From positions 2,304,941-2,368,940 of the forward strand of contig PJRA01000263.1 of the NCBI GenBank assembly GCA_016987375.1: 64,000 bases of DNA. Reading direction: 5' to 3'. The notes beneath the pieces are model-generated. The model had not been told where the DNA came from. It worked only from the letters and a program-made list of their open reading frames with translations, and did no database searches. Both the position numbers and the translations under genes were made by a program. Below, piece after piece: positions 36,256 through 48,963 of this stretch; position 1 is the stretch's first letter, and every line of letters begins with the position of its first letter. This DNA comes from Brachionus koreanus (taxonomy: Eukaryota; Rotifera; Eurotatoria; Ploima; Brachionidae).

Positions 36256-39200
36256 TCAAAAATTATTTAAAAGATGAGAAAAAGGATGAAAGCTGAGGAT
36301 CACAATCAATGTCGAAATTATCATTAAGATCAAAATCATACTTAAGCAACATAGATGTGAAAGAAAAGTTTTTTTAGAATCTTCTCTCCTTATACTACTA
36401 ACACATTCTATATATTCATAAACAAGTTGTTGGACAAACGGATCTGACTTAGACTAGGCATCAATAATTGACCGAAAGGACTTCTTTAGTAGGTGAAACT
36501 AAAGTTGTTTCACTTGGCTTAATTTGCAAAGAAATTTTTGAACCAAAGTTATTAATTTTTATTTTTTCTTTTGAAAATTTTGCATGAAATTTAAAAAAGA
36601 AAAATAAATCGTTTTCAAAACAAATAATTAATAATTTAAAATTAGAGATTAGTAATCTAGATTTTATTCAAAAATGTGAAATCAAATGCTAATAATTTGC
36701 TTATACTAAAACAAGTTCAAATTTCTTGACTCTCAAATTATGCTTTTAAATTTAAATGCAAGAAAATACACTAAATAATCCATTTAAATAGCGTAAATTT
36801 AAAATTAAATGATCCGTTTGTTGAAGAAAAATGAAGAGATATTTTACCTTTGCATCTTGGAGTTTTATGAGACCATGATCCATAAATCATGCAAACACTT
36901 GTTGATTCTCCAACAATAGTAAATTCTTTTTGACATTCATAAAGTAGAACATCACCAGTACCTGTTCCATCGTAGTACATAAAAGCATGCTTTATTAGAA
37001 GAGGTTCTTTACAATCTTGTAATAAATAAATTTTATTTTTCACCTTTAATTGATAAATAACTTACTTTTACAAAAATTTGTTTTCATTCGTTTGAAATCA
37101 GCTAAATACTTGTCAATTAAAACATTTGACCATTCAAATATAACTAAAGATTGATTGTAATTAGCTAAATTACCATGGCATTTAAAAAAACTAAATAATA
37201 TTTCCTCTTCGGTAAGCTCAAAATTATATAAATAGACTCTAGTTATTTCTCCTCTCATAGGTTGAAAAAAATCGTTTTTTTGAGTATTAAGGTCATCAAC
37301 GATTCGAAATTGGTTCGCTTTAATAAATTATTTGATCACTCTTAAATTTTTATTTTAAAAGTTTACCTTGATTTTCTCTTTTCATTTCTTTGCACAAACT
37401 CTGATTTAAAATGTGATTTATTTCTTGAAGGCTAAATTCCGGAACTCCATTAATAAACACTCTAAAATTTTGTTCACTATGAGCTAAAATTATTTGAGTC
37501 CATTCATTTCTTGTTAAATATTTGTTTGAATTAAAAAGATAAGTAACATTACTAAAACTTTGATTTTTAAATATGCTGAAACTTATGATAACGCTTTATA
37601 TGAAATTAAAATTTTTAAAACAAAAAGCCAGATTTCAAAAAACATACTTTGAATCCTCATTTGATAAGATCGAAACATTGAAACAGCTATGAAAGTAATT
37701 AATGATTTTTATGTTTTTTGTGTAATTTGTTCTAAGCCATATACCAAAATTAATTGGTAATTCTACAATTTCAACATTAAGGCTAATTTTTTTGAACGAA
37801 TAACCAAATTTAATTGAAAATTGTGTAAGATCTAAAAATATATGAAAATTAGCATTAAAAAATTTAAAGTTTTGAAATACAAAAACTATCCCAAACTAAT
37901 AACATTTTATAAAGTATCATTTTATAAAGAATATTTCAAATGTCACAAAAAAAAACTTAAGTATCACAAAAAAGATTTCACATTATTATATTCATATTTA
38001 TTTCTCACAAAAACTTTTTTTTATACAGCTTTTTTTTTTCTGAGTTACAAAATTGAAGAACTAGACTGCGAATTTGAGTCAAAATCGTAGTTTTCCAAAG
38101 CATTTCAAGTGTTTAATTTATTTATTTATTCTGTATCGAGCTAATGCTCCTTCAGATTTAAAAAAAAATATATAATAAAAATTCAAAATAAAATTAAATA
38201 AAAATAATAAATTAAAGTTAAAAGTATTTTTTTGAGATTGAAAGACAATAAAAGTTATATTTTATAAACAGGCTTTTAATTGTTTTCTGATCAAGGAAAA
38301 GAATAGTCTATAATAGATCCAAGAAGAGACTTAAAGAGGTTACCTATTAGGCCTAACTTAGGCCCTATTTTTCCTCAGATAAAATCTTAATCAAATTTAA
38401 CCTTGAGTTACAGCGCTCTTTAATTTCAACCACCATTCATTTGACATTATTATTTTAAGTGTAAGTAAAGTACTTATATTATTGTAAATTTAGAATTTTT
38501 TTATTGATAAGATTTATTTTTGGTAATTAATAAATAATATTTTAATGTGACAATCAATCATTTACATAATAATTAATTTATCTTTTAGACTGATAATATA
38601 TTTCTGGAACAAGTTATGTTTTTCTAAGATTCATAATATATTTGTTACATATCAAACATTAATGTGATAATAAATTCATATGCATGATGAATACATTTTT
38701 ATGAGAAAATTAATTCATTTTTATGTGATTTATTTATTTATTATTTGTTTGTTTGTATGTATCTAGCTAGCGCTTCTTTAGAATAAAATAATAAATACAA
38801 AAGAAAAAATTTTAATGAAATTAAATTATATAAAAAAGGCTTTATAGATTCAAATAAAATAAAAAGACAAGTTTAAACATTTGATAGTTCAGAAAAATAA
38901 GAAGAAATAGTAAGGTAGCTATATTCAATACATCTTGATTCGAAACCTTCCTTATATTCTTAAACTAGTCTGACAAACAATGGAATAGAATGATTCAATC
39001 CTGCCCTGACATATCTCTCACTCAACTCAAAACTCGATTCGAGACCGTTAGTATTTTAAGTTTGCTAAAGGCCTCGTGATTCATTACACTGAAAGAAGTT
39101 TCAAATTTTGGATTCAAAATATGATCAGACTGTTGAATTTTTAATAGCTTATAATTTTTTAATGTTTGTTACTGAAAATTAATTTAAACAAGGAACAGAA

Positions 39201-40360
39201 TATTCAAAAATTGATCTTATCAAGGATTTGTAAAGATTTCCTAATGTTTTGGGTTTCAGATCTCATTTTTTATTTGATAGATATTTTAAAATGCTGAGTC
39301 TTGAATTGCACCGTTTTTTTAAATCATCTATCATTTGACTAAATGTAAGTTTTGAGTCTAGCGTAATGCCTAAGAACCTAACTTTTTCCTCACGATTTAA
39401 ATTGTTATTGTAAATTTTAAGGTCTAAATTGATTTTGGATTCTGGTCAAAGATCATGTAACATGATTTTTTATGTGATTTTTTAATGTGACATTTAATTA
39501 AATATATGGCAGATTAATTGTTTTCCATTAAAAAATAGAAGTTTTTTTTTGACATTTTTGAGAAAAAAAAATCTGGATTAAAATTCCTAGACTTGAACTA
39601 AGAATAATCTGAATTTTCAATTAGCTGTTAAGTTTATTGAATAATTTAAAATTTTCTGAATTATTTATCATATAATGCTTTAATTTAAAAGCTTACCGTT
39701 ATATTTTGCTTTATATTGCGTACTTGTTATCTGCGGTTTTCTTGTTGAAGTAGTAATATGTTGAAAATGTTTCCCTTCTGGCTAAATTATTATTTAAGCA
39801 ATAAAAGTAAATGATGCTTTTACCGACGCATTTCGTATTTAATCCTGACCAAAAACCTACAGCTAAACAGATTCTAATAGAGGATCCAATCATATAAAAA
39901 CCATTAGGACATGAAAAATGGCATATCGTTCCATAGTTTATATTTTTTTCAGTACAATTTGTATTTATTGAAGCTTCAATATCCAGTGGTTTGCATTGTT
40001 TTACTTTTAATAAAAAATTAATTTATTATTTTTCTTTTAAATTATATATTTGATTTATACTAATGCATAAAGATTCTTCCCCACTCCATTTGGTTTCATT
40101 GTTTATTATTTGACATTTTCGAAATGATGATCCATAAAGAGTAAAACCTGGACGACACTTGATTCCGCATATTGATTCAACACTATTGGAGCAATAACCT
40201 CCGATAACAAAACCATCTCTGGGCTGCACAAGGTCTTGGCATCTCTTAAAAATGTAACAATAAAATTTTTTAAGATGACCTTCAATTCATAAGTGTTTTT
40301 TACTTGTGCAATGACAGCTTTGAGTAGAAATTTTATCAAAAAGACTAGTAAAAACTTCAT
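36256..40360 (-). CDS. Cell-surface protein with sushi and pentraxin/LamG-like domains
   Basis: Exon 1 (40304-40360) is a signal peptide, MKFLLVFLIKFLLKAVIAQ. The next two exons (about 40030-40245 and 39795-40005) each hold a sushi/CCP domain (CRPGFTLYGSSFRKC; CPNGFYMIGSSIRIC). After a 2-kb intron filled with LINE remnants, exons at about 37590-37830, 37370-37560 and 37060-37330 encode a concanavalin-like LamG/pentraxin fold (NEWTQIILAHSEQNFRVFI; GEITRVYLYNFELTEEEI). A third sushi domain (about 36850-37015, CQKEFTIVGESTSVC) is followed by a short stalk. A final exon (36256-36453) holds the membrane helix MILILMIISTLIVILS. I reached that exon through a 46-base GTTTCA...CTAG intron, which is weak. 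Without it the protein would end at 36461 as a secreted form. Function unknown; such modules serve adhesion or recognition. Confidence 0.7.
38125..38400 (-). mobile_element. LINE 3'-end fragment, copy 1
   Basis: On the minus strand a short reverse-transcriptase-tail stretch, GNLFKSLLGSIIDYSFP, is followed by AT-rich DNA and the conserved 3' end CTGAAGGAGCATTAGCTCG at about 38134-38155. The same 3' end occurs at 38.75 and 50.43 kb. Dead fragment inside an intron. Confidence 0.75.
38745..39480 (-). mobile_element. LINE reverse-transcriptase fragment, copy 2
   Basis: The minus strand reads EEKVRFLGITLDSKLTFSQM, DDLKKRCNSRLSILKYLS, a stop, then LGNLYKSLIRSIFEYSVPC. This is the thumb region and C-terminus of a CR1/jockey-type non-LTR retrotransposon. 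Further downstream come YSYLTISSYFSELSNV and a 3' end like the other two copies, though more mutated (TTCTAAAGAAGCGCTAGCTAG). Several stops make it inactive. It lies in an intron of the sushi/LamG gene in the sense orientation. Confidence 0.85.
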
Positions 40361-40639
40361 TTAGAATTTTTAGCTTTAAGTTTAAGAAAGCTAAAAAGAT
40401 TTCATATTTATCTTCAATTTCTAGATGACCCTCTATTTTTTTATAGATAAAAATCCAAATAAATTTTTAAGTATCAGATATTTTAAAGCTTATCGCTTAA
40501 ACCAGTTTAAAGAAATTTTTGATGTCGAGAGCACTTATAAATTCATATTTTATGTTGTATAGTTTTAAAATTGAATAAAATTAATTACACGTACCAAAAT
40601 TTAAAATATTTAGCATAAATTGATGATTTACAAGCAAAA

Positions 40640-41554
40640 ATGTCCAATTTAAAATGCATTCCAGTTTTACGAGTGACTCAACTTGACACCAATGAACTTG
40701 ACGAATCCATACTTTTAACTTTAAAACAATCTTTAAACCAAGATATATTCAAATACGTTCAACTTAATTTTTGCCAGAAATATTTCACAGAAATTTTTGC
40801 AGCAGTTAAATTTTTATTATGGTACTATTCTTATAATAAGCGTTCACAAACAATAGGACAATCGCTTTTGAATTGGTCCTATTTGGAAAATAATAAATCA
40901 AATCGAATCAAAAAATTAATTCATTGTTTTATTTATTGCTTTGATGAGATTTTTATAGAAAAATTTCCAATATTGATTCATAAAATTCTAAGTTCATTGG
41001 CAAAAATACAAAATCAACAGTCAAGCAATGAAGAACTAGTGAACAGAAGAGTTGAACGAATTAAAAATTTTTTTTCACTTTTTTTTAGAAGTGTGTCATT
41101 TTTGCATTATCTTCAATTTTTATTTGATGGTAAATTTCTTCGTTTATGGGAAAGAATACTTGGTTTAAAGCCATCGTACAGCCGAGAGCAGTTCGTAAAA
41201 AGCTATAATCATGCCATAAGCGAACGCGAAGAGCTCTGGCAAACTTATTTTTCCTTATTTAAACTAATTGATAGTTTAGTCAATTTTAACAAAGTATTAT
41301 CTAGAGTGGCAAAATTTCGGGCAAAAAATTCCGCCATACAAGATGAATTCAGCATTAATATTTGTGCTTTGTGTGAACACTCACCAACAATGGCACATCG
41401 TTCAATTGATTACGAAAAAATTGAGACTTGTAAACATATTTTCTGTTATCTTTGTATAAAGAGAGCTTTAATGGACCATCAAAATAAGTTTGAATGTCCA
41501 ATATGCAAAAAAATTATTTTCGATATTGAACTGTATAATTTAAACCAAGATTAA
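40640..41554 (+). CDS. PEX2: Peroxin-2, RING-type peroxisomal E3 ligase
   Basis: A single-exon frame of 304 residues, close to the family's usual 300. The N-terminus VLRVTQLDTNELDESI matches the PEX2 signature RVLRISQLDALELN. The Pex2/12 membrane region follows (FLLWYYSYNKRSQTIGQS). The C-terminus carries a C3HC4 RING: CALCEHSPTMAHRS, then CKHIFCYLCIKRAL and CPICKK. PEX2 with PEX10 and PEX12 forms the peroxisomal membrane ligase that ubiquitinates the import receptor PEX5 for recycling. It lies 279 bases from the divergent sushi/LamG gene and 95 bases before TMEM141, so the upstream gap may be a shared promoter. Confidence 0.94.
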   Translation: MSNLKCIPVLRVTQLDTNELDESILLTLKQSLNQDIFKYVQLNFCQKYFTEIFAAVKFLLWYYSYNKRSQTIGQSLLNWSYLENNKSNRIKKLIHCFIYCFDEIFIEKFPILIHKILSSLAKIQNQQSSNEELVNRRVERIKNFFSLFFRSVSFLHYLQFLFDGKFLRLWERILGLKPSYSREQFVKSYNHAISEREELWQTYFSLFKLIDSLVNFNKVLSRVAKFRAKNSAIQDEFSINICALCEHSPTMAHRSIDYEKIETCKHIFCYLCIKRALMDHQNKFECPICKKIIFDIELYNLNQD

Positions 41555-41649
41555 TAAATTTTTAGCATATTTAAATTTTTTTTCGACTTAAAAAAGAAAT
41601 TAAACTCTTTTTTAAGTAATTTAATTTAATTGAATAATTGGGTTAGATT

Positions 41650-42014
41650 ATGGGTACCAGATGGGGTCAAATTGTGAGAGAAGAAAGTAAAAATAGCCCT
41701 GGAATTGCCGAATATACAAAATGTCAATCAGCGGTGTTTACATATTCAAGTTTAACTCTTCTAGGAGTCAGTGGTTTAACGTTCTCAGTGTTGCAACATA
41801 AAATGTTTAATCCAATTCCTTTGAAAAACAGATTAATGGGTAGCTTTCTGACAGGTAAGATTTTATACGATCTTGATATTTAGATTTTAGATTTTTTGTT
41901 TTAGGAACATTTTGTGCTTGGTATTTTGCACGAGTTCGAACAAAGTACTGCCAAGAGTTGTGGATGATACTTGATGAAAAAGCTCCTAGAAAAATAGGAA
42001 CAGAATCAGAATAA
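41650..42014 (+). CDS. TMEM141: TMEM141-like small membrane protein
   Basis: Two exons (41650-41854 and 41905-42014) separated by a 50-base intron give 104 residues. The motif SPGIAEYTKCQSAVF matches the vertebrate TMEM141 motif HPGLGEYAACQSHAF. One hydrophobic segment (SSLTLLGVSGLTFSVL) is followed by a second (GSFLTGTFCAWYFA) and the family-like ending RTKYCQELWMILDE. The function of TMEM141 is not established. It is packed tightly between PEX2 and the Kish gene on the same strand. Confidence 0.85.
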
Positions 42015-42182
42015 ATTATTAAATTTAATTATTTAAGCCTAGACAATATTTGAAAATTTTGATTTGAATAAATTTTTTTAAGTAGATATTTGTTAAATAT
42101 AATTTGGAGGCATAAAAATCTCTTTAAACAGATAAAAAAATTTCTTTTATTAATATAATTTTTATTCTATTTAGAAATAAAA

Positions 42183-42504
42183 ATGGTGATTTTTTGAAAA
42201 TATTTTTTAACTAAGTATAATTATTTTCTTTAGTCAGCGTTGTTTAACTTTCAAAGTCTTTTAACCATTGTTATACTCCTTATTTGTACATGTACTTATG
42301 TACGTGCATTTGCACCAACTTTTTTAGACAAATATAAAACTGGGTAAGCTTGATCAATGGTAAAAAAATAATTTAAGATTTTTACATTTTAAAAAAAGTT
42401 TTCGTGGCATATTTTGGAAATGTGCAAGAATTGGTGAAAGAAAAAGTCCATATGTGTCATTTTGTTGTATTGCTATGGCGCTTAGTCTTCTATTTTGGTC
42501 ATAA
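42183..42504 (+). CDS. TMEM167A: Kish/TMEM167 Golgi membrane protein
   Basis: Three exons: 42183-42185, 42234-42343 and 42399-42504, giving exactly 72 residues, the family's length. The first coding exon is only the ATG, followed at once by the donor GTGATT. The second begins [20 protein letters not shown] and the third contains [19 protein letters not shown]. These are near-identical to human TMEM167A ([27 protein letters not shown]). It is a two-pass protein of the Golgi needed in the early secretory pathway. The start is forced: no other Met precedes the conserved SALFNF in frame. The gene is too short and split to show as one open frame. Confidence 0.95.
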
Positions 42505-42570
42505 ATAAACAAATTTAAGTCAAATTTTTTATTTAAAAATGATATATAGCTAAATAACTGTAAAAAAATC

Positions 42571-45486
42571 TCAATTTCTTCGAATTTTTACTCTTAGAAC
42601 AATAAATGCTAAAATTCTGAAAACAAAAAATAACAAAATCAGAATTATAAAGTCCAATGCAAGCATATTCTTAATTAAAAAAATTAATTAATTTAGCTTG
42701 AAAATTTTTGTTTTTGAAAATTACCTCTTTAAAACCATTTGCATCCAAAAATTCTTGACCATTTTCAAAGCATCCATTTGCTGCACAAACATTGCTTTCA
42801 TTTTGACTTTTTGTACAGGGTATGCTATCAACATTTCGCCAAAGATAAACATTTACTATTTCATTAGTGTAGAAAAACCATGAAATATATTTAAGCCAAA
42901 TAAAATAATCTGGAACACCACTAAATAAATGACAAAATTTAAAAAAAAATCAATTAAAATATTGTTTAAAAAATTACACATCATTTAAAAAGAATCCAGC
43001 AAAAATAAGAAGAGGCATCATAATGGGTACAACCATTGCAAGAGCTGATTCTGTATTTGGCGCAATCGCAGAGATAAATAGACCATAAGAAACAGCAACT
43101 TGAGTGCAAAGAATTAAGGTTAACAAAATTTGGATAAAAACCCCAAAATTGTCATTTAAGCCCGCCATCCAATAGACAATTGTAACCATAATAGCTGGTA
43201 ATATAATTAATTTCGGAAACTAAAAAAAAAAATTTTTAATCCTAGTAAAATCTTTTAAGTTGAGTTATATTAATGATATTTAAATTTATTTACAATAATC
43301 TAAAAATATATTAAATTTATATTTACTTCAGCTATTTGCTTAACTAAATAATATGGTGTGATTGAATAAATTCTATTCTTACTTTCTCGATAAACTAAAA
43401 CCAAATCTACTGGAAATGTCTAAATTTTTTAATTTTTTAAGTTTTCAAAAATTAAATTTAATTAAAAAATTCATTTTTATTTTACATTAACGACTCCAAA
43501 CAAAAAAGCAAAGTTGCACTGCATAAGTAAAATAAAAAGAGCACCAGTGCGGTTTTGAACACCGATTTCATTTTCTTCCAGTCTCAAAAAGATAAGCCCA
43601 AGAAAAAAAGCAACAATCTAAAATAAGTAATAAAATAAAAATTTATTTATAATTTCAAAAAATGTTACAATTGTCTGCAATGCGACAACTTTAGTTGCCA
43701 AGGGATTTTTTAAATCCATTTTTATTTGCCGCCAAAGCAACCAGCCAAATTGACTTGAAAAACTAGAATTATATTTTGGCGCATCATCATCATCATCATT
43801 CATCGGTTGACTTTCGACAAGTTGTATATCATAATACATTTTTGAATAGTATTGACTTTTTTCAAATTCATCAGTAATTTTCTGGAATTAAAATTTTATA
43901 TTGAAAATTATTCCAAATATTCTATGTTTATTTTACTTTGACTTTGTACAAAGAATTTTCTCTATCTTGAGGAGAAACAGCTAATGTTTGAATGTAGTGA
44001 TCAGCTTTAAATAAAAATTAAAATAAATACACATTTGTCAACAATTATTTTACCAGGATTGTAAAGATATGGAACTGGATATCCAATTCTTTTTTTAAAT
44101 TAAGAGGATTTTTTTTTCAAAATGAATTTTAAAAATTGTGTCAAAAATTTTACCTAGAAAAATAATCAGGGGCATTTGAATTAGAGCCCAAATAAGCAAG
44201 ACGACCTTCAGCCAGCAATATCAAAGTATCGAACATTTCGAATGTTTGTGATGAAGGCTGATGAATAGTGCAAATTACAGTTTTGCCTTGGTTGGCCAAT
44301 CTGCGCATAGATTCTACAAGCGATTGAGCCATTGATGAATCAAGACCTGAAGTTGGCTCATCACAAAACAAAAGAGATGGATTGTTGACAATCTTAAGCA
44401 CCAAATTAGAATTTCTTTTAAATTAAGATTTGAACTTTACTTCAGATGCATAAGCGAGTCTACGCTTTTCACCTCCTGATAAACCTTTGAGCTTATCTCC
44501 AACTCCTTTATTTTCACAAGAATTAATGTACTTTTTTTTTAAATAGTTTAATAAAAGAGTAATATTTAAATTTTAAGTTATTCAATTTCTCAATTTTTTT
44601 CCTCACAATGCGATTAAATTAATCTAAAACTATGAAATAAAAATTTAATTTAATTTATCCTTATTTTCTATCAATTTGAGATTTTTCTCACAATAAATTT
44701 TTAGCAAGTAATTGATTTAAAAATAAATTTACCAATAATTGTATCTTCCGATTTCACCAAATTGACCTTAAAAAGAGTTAGATTTATTATTTTGATTTAA
44801 TTATTTTCAATTTTTTAATCACCTCTTGAATCACTTCATCTATTCGTTGAAAACGTTCTTCTCGCGTATATTCATTTCCTAATTTTAGCATAGTCTACGA
44901 ATTTTTAATTTGTTTTTAAAATTTATTTCAATTTAATATAATTTTATCTTACAACAAAAGTCAAATGTTCTCTAACAGTTAAAACACCGTGAAATAAATC
45001 GTCCTGTTGAACAAAACCTGAATAACGTGTAATCATATCCCAATCAGTTTGAACACCATTTATTTTAACGTCAGCTTCAATACTTAATTTTCCCTTATTT
45101 CTGAAATTCAGAATATTCAAAAGAGTTGTTTTTCCTGCTCCACTTGCGCCCATTATGGCACACAATTGACCAGGCTTTACTATGCCTCTAACTTAAATCA
45201 AAAAAATTTTATTAAACCATTTCTCTTATTCTAATTAATTTTTTAAACCATTTGTTAATATTTGTTTGTATTTGGAATCATCATCATCATCCGAAAAGAA
45301 TCTGGATTGTATTTTTTCTTTCAGACTAAGCTTATTTTTCACCCATGCATTTGCATTCCACGTAAGTGTAATAGGCAATACTTTGTTTCTCAATACATTT
45401 GATCCTGTCTGATAATATTGAGAATTAAAATTGTTATTGCTGTAATTTGAATATTGCTCGTAAGTATCTTGATAGTCACTGTTCAT
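42571..45486 (-). CDS. White-type ABCG half transporter
   Basis: About 13 exons on the minus strand, starting [17 protein letters not shown] (45235-45486) with a run of five Asp near residue 68. The nucleotide-binding domain shows Walker [10 protein letters not shown] (about 45140), the signature LSGGEKRR (about 44478) and Walker [15 protein letters not shown], with the following H-loop in CTIHQPSS. The transmembrane half follows ([34 protein letters not shown]), and a cysteine-bearing loop ([14 protein letters not shown]) precedes the last helix. It ends VLRVKIRRN at 42571. One ABC and six helices mean it must dimerise. Family members move lipids, sterols or pigment precursors; the cargo here is unknown. 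All key motifs are intact. Confidence 0.92.
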
Positions 45487-46891
45487 TTTTATTTTTATTC
45501 TTAAAATTATCCGAAATATATATATGAAAAATTTTGAATAATAAACTAAAAAAAAATACTCGTAATTTTATCATCCTTATAAAATCAACTTGATTGGAAG
45601 TAAATTTTGTGTTAAAAACATGTTCATTTTGAATTTGTTTAATTTAACAAAAAAGTGCTTGCTCAGACTAGGAGTTTTGCTCAATGATTTAGCATTTTTG
45701 TTTCAGAATTTTTTATGTAACAACAAATTGATAATAATTGAACAAGCAATTTTTAAAAATGATAAAGCCTTTTTGAAAATACCTTGATTTGAGTTTTTTA
45801 TGCAAGAATCACATTTTTTATCACACATACATTTAATGGTTGACTTAATTTATATATTTTGTTTTTTTTTGTCTAAAAAATAAAGTGGAAAATTTTGAAG
45901 CATATTTTCTTTAATTTTAATTAAAATACATTTTAAATTGCATAACTTTTCTAATCGAGTGGAAACTCAACCCATATGACTAGACTTTCAAGAAATAATA
46001 ATTTTAAAAAAATTTTAACCACTTAATCAATTATTTTATATTTAATTCATTATTGATATTGGATTATCTGAGAAAAAAATTCTTACATCGAGTAGTAAAA
46101 GCGATATAAAAAAATTTTGAACTATCACTTAACGAAATTTATCCAAATATTAGTTTTTTTATAAATAAAGTTATATCCAATTCATAATTAATCATTAAAG
46201 TATAATTAAAAACTAAAATATTTTAACATGTTCTCTTGTTCTTATATTTAGCTTAATTAAAAAACCTTGTCAAAGGCGTTGCCTATCAGAAATTAGTATT
46301 TAAAAGATTTAAATTGATTTATTTTATTAAAAACTTTTATATTCGATTAAAATTTTTAAAAATTAAAAGAAATTAAGTGCTTTAAGAGATATCTAGATAA
46401 GATTGTTAATTCGAATGCGGGATTCAGGGATAACTATCCCTATAGTCTTGAATATTCAAGATAAGTAAAATATTTAGCCTTTTAATTTCGGGCCAAACTT
46501 TAATTTGACTTCAATAAGATAAGTTCTATAGTTCAGCTAGAATTTAAAATTTCCGATAGAGAAGTTTTTATTGAAAGCTCTAACTTGTTAGCAAAATAAT
46601 CACTTTTAATCCAGGACCGAGTTAATAATTCATTATATAAGAGTTCAAGTTGATTTTTAATTTAGGACTCATTATAGTTAACAGTTTATTACAAAAATTT
46701 ATTATTAAAATAATTCAATTTGAAAAAAGCTAATACACAACTAAATTTAAGCTGAAGAGTCACATTGATTGTTTTAATATTCTGTTCCCACCTAAATAAT
46801 TAAAATGAAAAATAATTTTAAGTGGAGTTGAATGATTTTTAAAAAGATATTTAATTAGAATATCCTTTAAAAATTTTCTTTCTTCATAGAT
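45487..46891. other. Intergenic AT-rich DNA
   Basis: No gene or repeat that I can support. The short plus-strand frame at 45590-45787 has no domain and lies just upstream of the divergent ABCG gene. Confidence 0.5.
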
Positions 46892-48963
46892 TCATAATTG
46901 AAAGTCAATACTTGGAAATTTTTCTTTTAATTGAGTAACATTTTCAAGCTGATCGATTTTTAAAATTTTAAGATTTATCATTTCGGTTAAAAAACTGGCA
47001 TTGAATGACCTAATTGAGTTGGATTTAATGTTTAATTCTTCGAGTTGAGTTAAATTCTTGAAAAATTTTTCACCAATAATATCCAGATTACATCTTGACA
47101 AATCTAATATTTTTAAATTGTTAACTGGAGATATAATCAATGAATAATTTGTTTGATTAAGTGGGTTTCCTTGAAGAATTAAAATCTTTAATTTAGGCAA
47201 TTCTTGACTAAAAATTTCAATTAAATTATCAGCCAAATGTAAATACATAAGATTATAATTTATATAAAAATCAATTTGCTTTATCTTGTTTCCAGTTATG
47301 TCCAATTTAATGAGATTAGAAAGATTTTTGAATGTGTTTGGATGAATTGATTCCAGTTTATTTGAGGAAAGAAATAATTCTTTCAAATTAATAAGATAAC
47401 TGAATGTTTTGTTTCCAATAGTTGCTATTGAGTTGACTGCCAAATTCAGAATTTCCAAACTATTCAGATAATTAAGAGTGCCATCGTAAATTTGTTCCAA
47501 CTTATTATCATTTAATGCGAGATTAATTAAATTTGAAGAATTAAAAGTTTTATGAATAAATGAAAGATTGTTGTTTGAAATTCTAAGAGTTTTCAATTTT
47601 TCAACGAAAATAAAATTGTTATCCTCAATTTTTGAAATTTGATTTTCTTCTAAATATAATTCGCTTAAAGAAATAAGTCCAAAAAATATATTTTTATTTA
47701 AAGCAACTAATTTATTACCGATTAGGTATAAATTGGTCAAGTTACCCAAATCCTCGAAAGTATTATTTTCTATAAAAGAAATTGAATTAAATCCTAAATT
47801 AAGATGTTTAAGTGAAATTAATCCTTTGAAGAACTCTTTATTTAGATAGGTCAATTGGTTTTTTTGCAAATTTAGTTTCACTAAATTCAATGTGAATAAA
47901 AAGGTTTGATTTTCAATATTTGAAATATTATTGTTTTCCAAATAAAGCTCCTTCAGACTGTTAACAGTTGAAATGTTTGGAACTCTATTAAATCTGTTGC
48001 TATTCAAAGAAATTAATATTAAATTTTTCAAATTTTGAAACAATTCCTTTTCAATAGAATTTAAATAATTTTCATCAAGAAATAAATATCGAAGGCTTGA
48101 AAGATTTTTGAAAACTGATCCAGAGATTTTACTTAAATTATTCTTATTTAAATTCAATGTTTCTAATTTTACTAAATGATTAAATGAGCCGAGCTGAATT
48201 TTTTTAATTTTGTTATTTTCTAAACTTAAATTAATTAATTTTTTTAAATTATGAAATGAAAATCTGTTAATATGACAATTTTGGTTAAATGAAATATTAA
48301 GAATTGTTAAGCTAGACATAGTCTGGAAAGTAAATGGTTCTATAGAGCAGATATTTCTATTTGCTAAATTCAATTCATCATTTAACATTTCATTTTTGAA
48401 TTGTTGCACTTGTGTATTAGTTAATCTATAACCATTCTCTAAATGAAAAAAATAAAATAATTTTTTTATTTCTTTAGAGAATACCATAGCAATCAAAGAG
48501 GCAACTTTCATCTTGTTTGACTCTTTTTTGCCAAAAAATATGATCAGAATTTTCGATGACTGAGTTAATTTTAAAGTACATCTCACATTTGTTTTCGTTA
48601 TATTTTAATTTTCGACACAATACATTTTGACTGCATATTTTAAAACATTCTAGTTTACTTCTAGTTGTATGGCTATTGAGAAATTTGGTACTTAATGAAC
48701 CAGTCAAAAATTGTGAATTTTTGAAAAATATTGAATCTTTTGTAGAAAGAATAAAATAAAAATCTTATTTATTAATTGAATTTAAAACTAAAAACGCTTT
48801 AAAACATTAATAATAATTATTCTTTGTCTTAAATAAAGTTGCTAATTTTGGACTTGTAGCTTCATAAATAATTAATAAAATAAAAGACACAAACTCAATT
48901 ACCTATAATTTCTGGAATTTGAAGCGTTAGCTTGAAAATGTGAAACAGTACTAAAAGAAACAT
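46892..48963 (-). CDS. Secreted PAN/apple and leucine-rich-repeat protein
   Basis: Exon 1 (about 48913-48963) is a signal peptide, MFLLVLFHIFKLTLQIPEI. Exon 2 (about 48491-48736) holds a PAN/apple-like cysteine module (SKLECFKICSQNVLCRKLKY, then NKCEMYF). A 52-base intron leads to a long exon of about twenty leucine-rich repeats of the 24-residue type (LKKLINLSLENNKIKKIQLG; LETLNLNKNNLSKISGSVF). It ends FPSIDFQL without a membrane helix. The phase across both introns is consistent (codon G|AT, G|AG). LRR solenoids bind proteins, and PAN modules bind protein or sugar. I see neither the cysteine caps nor the TIR or kinase tail of Toll or Slit families, so the role is open. Confidence 0.85.

Noticed and set aside
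37842..38090. 82-codon plus-strand open frame
   Set aside because: Low-complexity Lys/Phe/Tyr-rich translation of AT-rich DNA next to the LamG exons on the other strand.
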